A DNA stretch of 64,000 nucleotides, taken from NCBI RefSeq assembly GCF_014529935.1, contig NZ_JACVFC010000001.1, forward strand, positions 3,224,001 through 3,288,000, written 5' to 3'. Shown here one piece after another: positions 34,601-41,746 of the stretch. The notes under the pieces were generated by a model that worked only from the letters and a program-made list of their open reading frames with translations, was not told the origin of the DNA and made no database searches. This DNA is from Chitinophaga qingshengii. GTDB taxonomy: Bacteria > Bacteroidota > Bacteroidia > Chitinophagales > Chitinophagaceae. Numbering within the stretch: position 1 is the stretch's first letter; each line of letters begins with the position of its first letter. Both the position numbers and the translations under genes were made by a program.

Positions 34601-35039
34601 TGTACGTAACTGGCTCGACTTCGGCGCCAAAGAATACTACATCGCCGATAATAAAGCATTTAAATACTACGAGGATACCGCCAGTCTTTCCGGTGGGGAA
34701 AAAGCCCAGTTCACCTACACCATCCTGGGGGCCGCTATCGCTTACCAGTTTGGCATCAACGAGGCCAACCGTCAGCATCGCAGTTTGCGCTTTATCACCG
34801 TGGATGAGGCTTTCAGCAAGCTGGACCCGGAGAAAAGCCACTACCTGATGGAATATTGCGGACAGCTGAACCTCCAGCTACTGGTAGTAACGCCATTGGA
34901 TAAACTGAATATCGCAGAACCGTATATCCATGCCTGTCACTTTGTATCCAACAAAAACAAACGTGACTCCGTTGTATATAACTTTACCATGGAAGAATAC
35001 AGGGAAAGGAAAAAAGAGTTTGAAACCATGGAAGCGTAG
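31656..35039 (+). CDS. jetC: JetC/MksB-like SMC ATPase
   Basis: A 1127-residue SMC/Rad50-like ATPase. The N-terminal head has the Walker A motif TGANGSGKT (residues 44-52); long coiled coils span about 290-440 and 580-790, with a hinge-like domain between them (about 455-570; LPFVGELVRVKDSESHWENA). The C-terminal head has the signature LSGGEKAQF near 1010 and Walker B FITVDEAFSKLD near 1046. All ATPase motifs are intact, so DNA-loop extrusion is possible. The stop codon is followed directly by a 160-bp palindromic repeat, and then by cydA; jetD is absent. Without JetD it may act in DNA compaction or segregation like MksB, which is inference. Confidence 0.9.
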   Translation: MSTLFNSDSKESGFRLQYLEIYNWGTFHNKIYRLNTSGQTSLLTGANGSGKTTLIDALLTLLVPAGKRFYNQSSGTDQRKDRGEESYFWGYYGKTFSEDSLQSKTEQLRHKENNPYSVLLAYFYNAATMHQITLAQVRWYSGELKRQFIVSPHKLNINDHFGNGKFDMKGDWKKKLRLEFPKTEITDSFKEYAALFSNIFGLRSEKALSLFNQTVGIKVLGDLNTFIRGQMLEETDAEGEFLKLRENYDSLLSSHRAIQKDETQLKMLEPIITNKTAWQELQDRNHELQMLQDLLPAWFNKQEKDILENELEALQKEQQKTARTLTGINEHLQTLNLRKDELIAQKANNSVDEQLRSIEKSIHYEQKALEGKRNKMEEYNMLADRLELAPNPDEQQFHENISGAEQLKGAHDKQLETLQEEMFHYKSSLTAERAQVTRLEEEIESFLNRKNNIPYELVRIRQQLADMLDVQEEDLPFVGELVRVKDSESHWENAIEKVLHNFGLRLLVPEEYIMDINKYINSNNLQTRLVYHKVEDESYTMLRMPSEKESLLQKIEIKPGTIFKEWLQNQLLDQFDYTCTDDMAVFNKSRKAVTSKGLTRQATRHEKDDRPNRSQQNNYVLGWNNKNKLRLLKEEQDECNSNIETLQHSISQLETTRKNITTVNTLLNAFLSLRNYSEINWQTHAGVIESFAREKAQLLQTSDKYQVICDQLDDVTAQIQDKEKEKERALQEKGRIDDKAAEKLRHFNQLKVNKLDDVSLQYVLEYLSDLSLTEPAETTAELASYRKRADDNLKATLHDAMRQSAEKEAEITRQLSAFVMPSKAIHDTYPEWLGDVSDLQPHVRYLDEFTSLYENIKYQRLIEHKERFRKYMDTSMLNAITNYRAWIYGQEDLIREVMDDLNEPLRNITFNKNPDTYLQLECRHVKDVEIRNFKEKLSGAVPDSMKYHLEKDEAYGEQLFENIKVLITELQQNEAWRRKVTDVRNWLDFGAKEYYIADNKAFKYYEDTASLSGGEKAQFTYTILGAAIAYQFGINEANRQHRSLRFITVDEAFSKLDPEKSHYLMEYCGQLNLQLLVVTPLDKLNIAEPYIHACHFVSNKNKRDSVVYNFTMEEYRERKKEFETMEA

Positions 35040-35199
35040 TTCACGCAAAGGCGCAAAGCAGCTAAGAGCGCAAAGTTTTTCATTAAGATTTTTAAGAGAG
35101 CAAAGGAGCTAAGATCAAATGTTGATCTTAGCTCCTTTGCTTTCTTATATTCGCTTATATCATCTTTGCGCTCTTAGCTGCTTTGCGCCTTTGCGTGAA
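35040..35199. repeat. 160-bp nested GCAAAG palindrome after jetC
   Basis: The outer arms are 36 bp and perfect (35040-35075 and 35164-35199; arm begins TTCACGCAAAGGCGCAAAGC). Inside is a second pair of 26-bp arms with one mismatch (35093-35118 and 35122-35147) around three bases. The repeat begins at the base after the jetC TAG. It shares GCAAAG words and GCAAAGCAGCT with the repeat at 20691-20822. It could fold as a long hairpin in RNA or a cruciform in DNA. Confidence 0.95.
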
Positions 35200-35271
35200 C
35201 TATTTGCGGGAAAAATATTATATATTTATAGATATATGATAAACGTCAGTTTCACCGATTGGAGCAGCCAC

Positions 35272-35279
35272 TAACTTTG
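35272..35279 (+). promoter_or_regulatory. -7 element of cydAB
   Basis: TAACTTTG is an exact TAnnTTTG, 13 bases before the cydA ATG at 35293. GTTTC about 19 bases upstream may serve as the -33 element. Confidence 0.6.
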
Positions 35280-35292
35280 TGTTCATAATTCA

Positions 35293-36687
35293 ATGCGTAT
35301 GCCTTCCGTTGAAATACTATCCAGGATACAGTTTGCCTTTACGATTGCCTTCCATTACATCTACCCGCCGCTGAGCATTGGGCTGGGCCTGTGTTTGGTG
35401 ATCATGGAAGGGCTTTACCTGAAAACAGGAAAACTGTTATATAAGGAAATCACGAAGTTCTGGATCAAGATCTTTGCACTGATATTTGGTATTGGCGTAG
35501 CGACCGGTATCGTCATGGAATTTGAGTTCGGGACCAACTGGGCTACCTATTCCCATTATGTAGGCGATATCTTCGGCAGTGCGCTGGCAGCGGAAGGAAT
35601 CTTTGCCTTTGCCATGGAATCGGCCTTCCTGGGGGTTCTATTGTTTGGATGGGACCGGGTGCATAAAGGCGTGCACTATTTCTCCACCATCATGGTGGCA
35701 GTGGGGTCCGCCTTGTCTGCATTATGGATTGTGATTGCCAACTCCTGGCAGCAAACGCCCGCCGGATACCGGATTGAAGGGCATGATCTCGGCGCCAGAG
35801 CCGTGGTGACCGATTTCTGGGCGATGGTGTACAATCCTTCCAGCATAGACCGTTACGCCCATGTAATCATCGGTTCCTTTCTGGCAGGAGCTTTCCTCGT
35901 GATGAGCGTTGCCGCCTGGTATATCCTGAAAAAACGTTTTGTGGAACACGCACAGGCGATGTTTAAAGTAGGGTTAGCCGTAGCCGTTATTGCAGCGCTG
36001 GCGCAGCTTTTCACCGGTCACCGTTCTGCTCACTATGTCAGTAAATACCAACCCGCCAAATTGGCCGCGATGGAAGGGCATTACGATAGCCTTGCCGTGG
36101 CGGATATGTATATCATTGGCTGGGTGAATAATAAAGAACAAAAAACAACCGGTATCAAAATTCCCGGCGGGCTGTCTTTTCTGACCCATGGCAGCTTCAG
36201 TGCGCCGGTAGAAGGTTTACGCGCCACGCCGCCACAGGACAGGCCCGGCGCGGTCAACTTCGTTTTTCAGACCTACCATATCATGATCTCTATTGGGATG
36301 ACCCTGATTGGTTTGACGCTACTGGCTTTGATATTATTATGGAGAAAAAAACTGTTTCAGCAACGCTGGCTGATGATTGTCTTTGCCTGGGCGGTGCTGC
36401 TGCCGCAGATCGCCAACCAGGTAGGCTGGTATGCAGCTGAGGTGGGCCGTCAGCCCTGGGTGGTATATAAACTACTGCGCACTTCCGATGCGCTTTCCAA
36501 AAAAGTAACGGCAGATCAGGTGATGTTTTCGCTGATATTGTTTACGCTGGTATATATGTTGCTGTTTACCCTGTTCCTTTATCTGCTTAACCGTAAGATA
36601 CAGCATGGGCCAGACATCGCAGGCAGTACGCACGACGACGATCACGATCAGTATTACCCTAATAATTTGACAAACCTTCCTTCTTAA
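35293..36687 (+). CDS. cydA: cytochrome bd ubiquinol oxidase subunit I
   Basis: A 464-residue membrane protein that carries the quinol site and the hemes b558, b595 and d. Visible: the N-terminal helix SRIQFAFTIAFHYIYPPLSI with the heme ligand H21, NSWQQTPAGYRI, and the family signature GRQPW in QVGWYAAEVGRQPWVVYKLL. It is shorter than E. coli CydA and has a short Q-loop, as usual in this phylum. The enzyme reduces O2 with high affinity and works at low oxygen. A second ATG two codons later is also possible. cydB follows after 11 bases. Confidence 0.95.
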   Translation: MRMPSVEILSRIQFAFTIAFHYIYPPLSIGLGLCLVIMEGLYLKTGKLLYKEITKFWIKIFALIFGIGVATGIVMEFEFGTNWATYSHYVGDIFGSALAAEGIFAFAMESAFLGVLLFGWDRVHKGVHYFSTIMVAVGSALSALWIVIANSWQQTPAGYRIEGHDLGARAVVTDFWAMVYNPSSIDRYAHVIIGSFLAGAFLVMSVAAWYILKKRFVEHAQAMFKVGLAVAVIAALAQLFTGHRSAHYVSKYQPAKLAAMEGHYDSLAVADMYIIGWVNNKEQKTTGIKIPGGLSFLTHGSFSAPVEGLRATPPQDRPGAVNFVFQTYHIMISIGMTLIGLTLLALILLWRKKLFQQRWLMIVFAWAVLLPQIANQVGWYAAEVGRQPWVVYKLLRTSDALSKKVTADQVMFSLILFTLVYMLLFTLFLYLLNRKIQHGPDIAGSTHDDDHDQYYPNNLTNLPS

Positions 36688-36698
36688 ACTACCCTTGC

Positions 36699-37733
36699 AT
36701 GGAAACAATACTCGGACTGGACCTTCCCACCTGGTGGTTTTTAGTGATCGGCGGACTGATCACCGGTTACGGTGTACTCGATGGTTTTGACCTCGGCGCA
36801 GGCGCCCTGCACCTGTTTTTTAATAAGGAAGAAAGCAGGCGATTAGTGCTCAACGCTATCGGACCTGTGTGGGATGGTAATGAAGTATGGCTCGTCATAG
36901 CCGGAGGGGCGCTGTTTGCAGGTTTTCCACTGGTATATGGCGTTATTTTCTCTACCTTCTACATTCCTTTTATGTTGTTCCTCGTGGCGCTCATTTTCAG
37001 GGCTATCTCCATTGAGTTCCGCAGTAAGGAACCATGGCCCTGGTGGCGGAAGATGTGGGATATTTCCTACACGGTTTCCAGTACAGCCATTACCTTGTTA
37101 CTGGGACTGGTACTGGGAAACCTCATTCACGGACTGCCCATCAACAAGGAACATGAATTCACCGGCAACCTGCTGACCTTCTTTAATCCTTATGCAATTT
37201 TGATAGCCTTTACCACGTTGTCCCTGTTTATGCTCCACGGGGCTATTTACCTGGTGATGAAGACCGAAAACCGGCTCTACGCCAAACTAACTATCATGGT
37301 GAACAATTGCAGCAAGTTCTTCATTCTTTGTTTCATCCTAACGTCGATGGCCACACTGATATACATTCCGCATATGACCCATCAGTTTAAAAATCATCCG
37401 GAACTGTTCATCATCCCCATGGTAGCGGTGTTTATCCTGCTCAACATCAAACGCAATATCGACTCCAGAAAATATTTCACCGCTTTCTTCTATTCCTGTA
37501 TCATCACTTCCTGTTTGCTGATTTTGTTTGCCGTAGGACTGTATCCCAACATTGTACTATCTACCACCGATCCTTCCTACAGCATCAGTATTTACCAGGC
37601 GGCATCTTCCAACAAATCGCTGAAGATCATGTTGCTTATTGCAGCCATCGGTACACCGCTGGTGATAGGGTACAGTATTTTCGTTTTCTGGACCTTCCGC
37701 GGTAAAGTAAAACTCACCGACATGAGTTATTAA
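36699..37733 (+). CDS. cydB: cytochrome bd ubiquinol oxidase subunit II
   Basis: A 344-residue membrane protein with about nine helices and the CydB segments TGYGVLDGFDLGAGALHLFF, NAIGPVWDGNEVWLVIAGGA and AFPLVYG-like AGFPLVYGVIFSTFYIPFML. It pairs with CydA to form the bd oxidase. No cydX-like or cydCD gene lies next to it. Two hairpins at 37881-37897 and 37908-37931 lie 148 bases downstream. Confidence 0.95.
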   Translation: METILGLDLPTWWFLVIGGLITGYGVLDGFDLGAGALHLFFNKEESRRLVLNAIGPVWDGNEVWLVIAGGALFAGFPLVYGVIFSTFYIPFMLFLVALIFRAISIEFRSKEPWPWWRKMWDISYTVSSTAITLLLGLVLGNLIHGLPINKEHEFTGNLLTFFNPYAILIAFTTLSLFMLHGAIYLVMKTENRLYAKLTIMVNNCSKFFILCFILTSMATLIYIPHMTHQFKNHPELFIIPMVAVFILLNIKRNIDSRKYFTAFFYSCIITSCLLILFAVGLYPNIVLSTTDPSYSISIYQAASSNKSLKIMLLIAAIGTPLVIGYSIFVFWTFRGKVKLTDMSY

Positions 37734-37880
37734 CAAAAGGCAGGCATCTGCCTAAAACATAAACAAAAAGAAAAGCAAAAAAGAGATATGTATGTGGGCC
37801 AGATCGGTTATATCTGCTAAAACTAAACCACCGGCTAATACCCATAAGCCCCTCCATCCGTAAGAACCTGAACAACATCT
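37734..37880. other. gap after cydB, nothing recognised
   Basis: The gap between cydB and the WYL regulator is about 400 bases. This part is purine-rich near the cydB stop (AAACAAAAAGAAAAGCAAAA), and I see no gene or promoter. The part after the two hairpins (37932-38141) is AT-rich and probably holds the promoter of the WYL gene, but no exact TAnnTTTG is visible. Confidence 0.5.
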
Positions 37881-37931
37881 TAGCCCAGGGTGGGCTATAA
37901 ATAACAGGCCCCCGCAAGAAATTGCAGGGGC
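37881..37931. terminator. pair of adjacent hairpins downstream of cydB
   Basis: TAGCCCA-GGG-TGGGCTA (37881-37897) is a 7-bp stem, followed after ten bases by GCCCCCGCAA-GAAA-TTGCAGGGGC (37908-37931), a 10-pair stem with one mismatch and a GAAA tetraloop. There is no T tract. The pair could end the cydAB transcript or be an extragenic palindromic (REP-like) element. Confidence 0.5.
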
Positions 37932-38141
37932 TTACCATTTAACCTATATTCTGTACTGTAGCATCGTGTTTGTGTATCTTTGGAAATTCACATCACGCTC
38001 GTAATCAACCACTTAATTATTTTCCAAAGATTTGTTACATATTAAAGACAGTTTAACCTCCCCAAAGTTTAATGCGATCACAAAAAAAAATAAAAAATAA
38101 TTTTTGGCTTCCGAAATTAGAGGTCACAACCTGGCAATTTC

Positions 38142-39104
38142 ATGAACCGTATCGATAGGCTTACCGCCATCCTCATCCAGTTACAAGGCAGAAAAATAGT
38201 CAAAGCAGCTGACATATCCGAGCGATTTAATATCAGCCTGCGGACCGTATACCGCGACGTAAAAGCCTTACAGGAGGCGGGCGTGCCCATTGGAGCGGAA
38301 GCCGGTACCGGCTATTATATCGTAGATGGTTATCACCTGCCACCAGTCATGTTTTCCAAGGAGGAGGCAGCCTCCCTGCTGACAGGGGAGAAGCTCATGG
38401 AACAGTTTGGCGACCAATCCAGCCGTAAACAATTTGGTTTTGCCATGGAGAAGATCCGGTCTGTATTACGCGGCTCCGAAAAAGATTTCCTGGAATCACT
38501 GGAAGACAATATCGTTGTCATGCGCCCCTACAGCCAGATGGAGCAGGAAAATTTCCCCAACCGCTTTTTGACGGACCTGCAGCATGCGCTGGGTCATCAA
38601 CAGGTAGTCAACATGGAATACTTTTCTTTCCAGGAAGAAGTGGCTACCCGGCGTGAAACAGAACCCATCGGTATTTTCCACGATGGCAGCAACTGGCACC
38701 TGATTGCCTGGTGCCGCCTCCGGCAAGGCTACCGCGATTTCCGGGTAGACCGTATCCGTAAACTTAACCTTACATCTTCCTATTATAAAAAAGATAAACG
38801 CATATCCCTGCAGGAATACCTGGAACAGCGACGCAACGCTGCCCCGGAAAAGACATTGCTGGTGAAAATAGCGGTGGATAAAGACCTCCGGAGATATATG
38901 CGCACCCAGCTGTATTATTATGGCCTCATGGATGAAATCCCCAAAGGCGATAAGGTAGAACTGACTTTCCTCACATCCAGCCTGAATTACCTCGCCCGCT
39001 ACCTGATTATGTTTGGCAATGGAGTCACTATCATTGAACCCGCTGCCCTTAAAACCACGCTGTGCGAGCTGATAACGGAACTTAATAACCACTATATCAG
39101 TTAG
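38142..39104 (+). CDS. HTH/WYL-domain transcriptional regulator
   Basis: A 320-residue regulator with an HTH_11/DeoR-like winged helix at the N-terminus (RIDRLTAILIQLQGRKIVKA, DISERFNISLRTVYRDVKAL, GAEAGTGYYIVDGYHLPPVM) and a WYL domain in the second half (EPIGIFHDGSNWHLIAWCRL, YRDFRVDRIRKL). WYL domains bind nucleic acid or nucleotides, and the proteins regulate stress, repair or defence genes. The DJ-1/GyrI genes downstream on the same strand may be its targets; 143 bases with a palindromic repeat lie between. The stop codon is part of that repeat. Confidence 0.92.
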   Translation: MNRIDRLTAILIQLQGRKIVKAADISERFNISLRTVYRDVKALQEAGVPIGAEAGTGYYIVDGYHLPPVMFSKEEAASLLTGEKLMEQFGDQSSRKQFGFAMEKIRSVLRGSEKDFLESLEDNIVVMRPYSQMEQENFPNRFLTDLQHALGHQQVVNMEYFSFQEEVATRRETEPIGIFHDGSNWHLIAWCRLRQGYRDFRVDRIRKLNLTSSYYKKDKRISLQEYLEQRRNAAPEKTLLVKIAVDKDLRRYMRTQLYYYGLMDEIPKGDKVELTFLTSSLNYLARYLIMFGNGVTIIEPAALKTTLCELITELNNHYIS

Positions 39105-39184
39105 TTATTTTGACATTTAGATATTTAGCTATTTTGATATTTGTTTGTTTAAATAACTAAATAACAAAATTTCCAAATAACTAA
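39101..39184. repeat. AT-rich TTAGTTATTT palindromic repeat after the WYL gene
   Basis: TTAGTTATTT (39101-39110) and AAATAACTAA (39175-39184) are perfect outer arms; the interior pairs with several mismatches (TATTTAGCTATTTT against AAATAACTAAATAACAAAAT). The left arm contains the WYL stop codon. It may act as a transcript end; the DJ-1 gene starts 63 bases later. Confidence 0.65.
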
Positions 39185-39247
39185 ATCCTCCTGACATAGG
39201 GTTGTCACACCTGCTGCGTTGTTTTGTATTGTTAAACGATAAACAAT

Positions 39248-40288
39248 ATGAAAGCACAACGCAACTGTTACGTATACGTATACGACCGGTATTCAGACTG
39301 GGAGCCAGCCCTGGCCGTCTATGGACTCAACAACTTTACCGATATCCGGGTGATACCGTTTTCGGTAGACGGGCAGCCGGTCACTTCCGGCGGGAATGTC
39401 AGCGTTCAACCGCAACAGAGCCTGGAACAGGCTATAGCAGCGGATATCGACCTCCTGATTATTCCGGGCGGCGCTACCATCGCTGCCGGCGCTGAACATG
39501 AAGCGTTGTTACCCCTCGTCCGGAAACAGCTGGACAGTGGCCGTCTGCTGGCAGCCATCTGCGATGCGACAGTATTCCTGGGCAATCATGGCCTGCTGGA
39601 CCAGATTTCGCATACCGGTAATGATGCCCGCGTATTGCAGATGATGGCGCCGAATTATAAAGGCGCCGCCCATTATATAGCCCGGCCTGCCGTCACCGCC
39701 GGTAACCTGATCACCGCTGCCGGCACCGCCATGGTACCTTTCACCAAAGAAATCTATACCGCACTGGGCATACTGGAGCAGCCCGAACTGGCCTTCTGGT
39801 TTGGCTTCTTCGATGCAGCCGGTAATACGCCCCAATTCAGCCATGTACCGGCTCTGCCTTTCTTCTTCCGCAGTTACGAAGTAAATATGGAGAGTATGCT
39901 GCCCCTGGTGCGGACAGCCACCCTGGAAATGTACCGGCAAGCCATAGCCGCGGGCCTGGAAGTATGCGGCCCGGTACAATGGCACTATCATCAGTTTGAC
40001 GGTAACCCTCAAACCATGTTCAGGCTGGAAATTGGTCTTCCGATAACCGCCGTCGGGCCGGTACCGGCTCCCTACCAATGCGAAGTACTGCCCGCTTTCG
40101 ATTGTATCAGCACCACCCATGAAGGCGGCTGGGACAAACTCGGCGATACTTACGGAAAACTGATCAGCATTACCCGGGCCCTTGGTATTCAACTGGCTGG
40201 ATACAACCGCGAACAGTATTTCCGGTACGACTTTCATCAACCGGATCAAAACATCACCAATGTACAGATGGGTATCCTAAAACCTTAA
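39248..40288 (+). CDS. DJ-1/PfpI-like domain fused to a GyrI-like domain
   Basis: A 346-residue fusion. Residues 1-190 are a DJ-1/PfpI class I glutamine amidotransferase-like fold with the nucleophile-elbow cysteine in LLAAICDATVFLGNHGLLDQ and DLLIIPGGATIAAG before it. Residues about 205-345 resemble a GyrI/SHS2 small-molecule-binding domain, though the domain is divergent (MYRQAIAAGLEVCGPVQWHY, FRLEIGLPITA, CISTTHEGGWDKLGDTYGKL). In most relatives the DJ-1 domain is joined to AraC DNA-binding helices; here there is none. It may sense or modify a small electrophile. A second GyrI-like gene follows after 4 bases. Confidence 0.85.
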   Translation: MKAQRNCYVYVYDRYSDWEPALAVYGLNNFTDIRVIPFSVDGQPVTSGGNVSVQPQQSLEQAIAADIDLLIIPGGATIAAGAEHEALLPLVRKQLDSGRLLAAICDATVFLGNHGLLDQISHTGNDARVLQMMAPNYKGAAHYIARPAVTAGNLITAAGTAMVPFTKEIYTALGILEQPELAFWFGFFDAAGNTPQFSHVPALPFFFRSYEVNMESMLPLVRTATLEMYRQAIAAGLEVCGPVQWHYHQFDGNPQTMFRLEIGLPITAVGPVPAPYQCEVLPAFDCISTTHEGGWDKLGDTYGKLISITRALGIQLAGYNREQYFRYDFHQPDQNITNVQMGILKP

Positions 40289-40292
40289 CATC

Positions 40293-40976
40293 ATGAAATA
40301 CAGGCATGCTCTGGGATGGGCCCTGTTATTAGTGGCAGGATTTAAAATAGACTATGCACTCAACCTAACGGATATGAATAAACTCGATCTTACCAAAACG
40401 TTTAAAAGCTACTACACTGCCAGTCTCACGCCGCAGCTGGCTACCATCGAAAAAGGATTGTTCCTGACCATCAACGGTCAGGGCGATCCCAATGGGCCCG
40501 TTTTTGCTGAAAACACCGGCGCACTCTATGCCGTAGCCTATGGAATTAAATTCCAGTGTAAAAATGCAGGCAACGATTTTACCGTCAGCAAACTGGAAGG
40601 TTTCTGGTGGGTAAACGACACCACGGTAGAACCGCTACTGGTACCGCGAAGCGAATGGATGTATGAGCTGGCTATTCGTATGCCCGATTACGTTACCCGG
40701 CAACAACTGTCGGCGGCAGTGCTCGGCGCAGAAAAGAAGAAACAGTCTTCACTGTTCAGGAATGTAGACCTGAAAACGATGGAAGAAGGCCCCTGCATAC
40801 AAATGATGCATATAGGTCCTTTCAGTGAGGAACCGGCATCCCTGCAAAAAATGGAAGACTTCATGCACCAGCATGGGTTACACATGAATGGCAGGCACCA
40901 TGAAATATATTTGTCTGATACCAGGAAAACAGCGCCGGAGAAGTTAAGAACTATTTTGCGGCATCCTGTGAAGTGA
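40293..40976 (+). CDS. GyrI-like small-molecule-binding protein
   Basis: A 227-residue protein of the GyrI-like/SOUL-like (YdhR-like effector-binding) group: KLDLTKTFKSYYTASLTPQL, LFLTINGQGDPNGPVFAENT, ALYAVAYGIKFQCKNAGNDF, LEGFWWVNDT and the second repeat GPCIQMMHIGPFSEEPASLQ with ARHHEIYLSD-like RHHEIYLSDTRKTAPEKLRT. The ATG at 40293 adds a hydrophobic stretch (HALGWALLLVAGFKIDYAL) that could be a membrane anchor; most relatives start at the position of the ATG at 40374 (MNKLDLTKTFK). The first is kept because it lies 4 bases after the DJ-1 stop. It probably binds the same type of compound as the gene before it. Confidence 0.78.
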   Translation: MKYRHALGWALLLVAGFKIDYALNLTDMNKLDLTKTFKSYYTASLTPQLATIEKGLFLTINGQGDPNGPVFAENTGALYAVAYGIKFQCKNAGNDFTVSKLEGFWWVNDTTVEPLLVPRSEWMYELAIRMPDYVTRQQLSAAVLGAEKKKQSSLFRNVDLKTMEEGPCIQMMHIGPFSEEPASLQKMEDFMHQHGLHMNGRHHEIYLSDTRKTAPEKLRTILRHPVK

Positions 40977-40981
40977 AAGTA

Positions 40982-41746
40982 TTAGTCTGACAATCCCAGT
41001 TGCTGAATGGCTTGCTGGGCAGCAATCTGGCTGGCGTCTTTTTTATTGAAGGCTTTACCGGTGCAAATCAGTTCACCGTCTACCACAGCGCCTACAGTAA
41101 AAATGCGCCGGCCATTGTCCATTTGTTCATCGAGCAGTTCAAACTCGAGGACTTTGCCGTTTTTATTAGCCCAGCCATACAATTTGTTCTTGTGGTTCAT
41201 TTCCACACTTTCCAGCAGCTCCATATCGATATATGGCATAAGGATACGTTTGTGAACAAACTGTTGGGTTTTGTTATAGCCACGGTCCAGGTATACCGCG
41301 CCTACCAATGCTTCGAGGGTATTACCAAAGATCTGGCTGATCTTCAGGAAGCTGTTGTATTTGTCGTAGATGGTGAGTTTACGCAGCCCCATTTTGATAG
41401 CGATATCATTCAGTTGCTGGCGGTTCACTATTTTAGAGCGCATCTCGGTGAGGTATCCTTCTGTTTTGTAAGGATATTTTTTAAAGAGATAATCGCCCAC
41501 AATAGCGCCCAGGATGGCATCGCCAAGGTATTCCAACCGCTCGTTGCTTTCGAGGAACTTCTCTTTGCTTGAGCGATGGCTAAGGGCTATCTCATACAGG
41601 GCAAAGTTGCCTGGAGGGAAACCCAACAGGGCAGTGAGCTCTTTGTACAAGTGCCGCTTCTTGGATACGAGTCGATATAAAAATCCTGGCAGTAATTTCA
41701 CACAATCAAGATCAAGGAACAAATTTTTTGAAAATAACAGAAGCAT
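40982..41746 (-). CDS. rnc: ribonuclease III
   Basis: The frame opens at a TTG (41764); the ATG at 41746 gives 254 residues. The catalytic domain contains the signature NERLEYLGDAILGAIVGDYL with the conserved acids, and a C-terminal double-stranded RNA-binding domain follows (NHKNKLYGWANKNGKVLEFE, FNKKDASQIAAQQAIQQLGL). It processes rRNA precursors and double-stranded mRNA regions. It follows fabF and its start overlaps the fabF end by 35 bases, so it is co-transcribed with acpP and fabF, a common order in this phylum. Confidence 0.94.
   Translation of the reverse strand: MLLLFSKNLFLDLDCVKLLPGFLYRLVSKKRHLYKELTALLGFPPGNFALYEIALSHRSSKEKFLESNERLEYLGDAILGAIVGDYLFKKYPYKTEGYLTEMRSKIVNRQQLNDIAIKMGLRKLTIYDKYNSFLKISQIFGNTLEALVGAVYLDRGYNKTQQFVHKRILMPYIDMELLESVEMNHKNKLYGWANKNGKVLEFELLDEQMDNGRRIFTVGAVVDGELICTGKAFNKKDASQIAAQQAIQQLGLSD

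Noticed and set aside
34098..34841. 247-residue open frame on the minus strand as a possible jetD remnant
   Set aside because: It is antisense to the C-terminal head of JetC and has no TOPRIM or DUF2220-like motifs.
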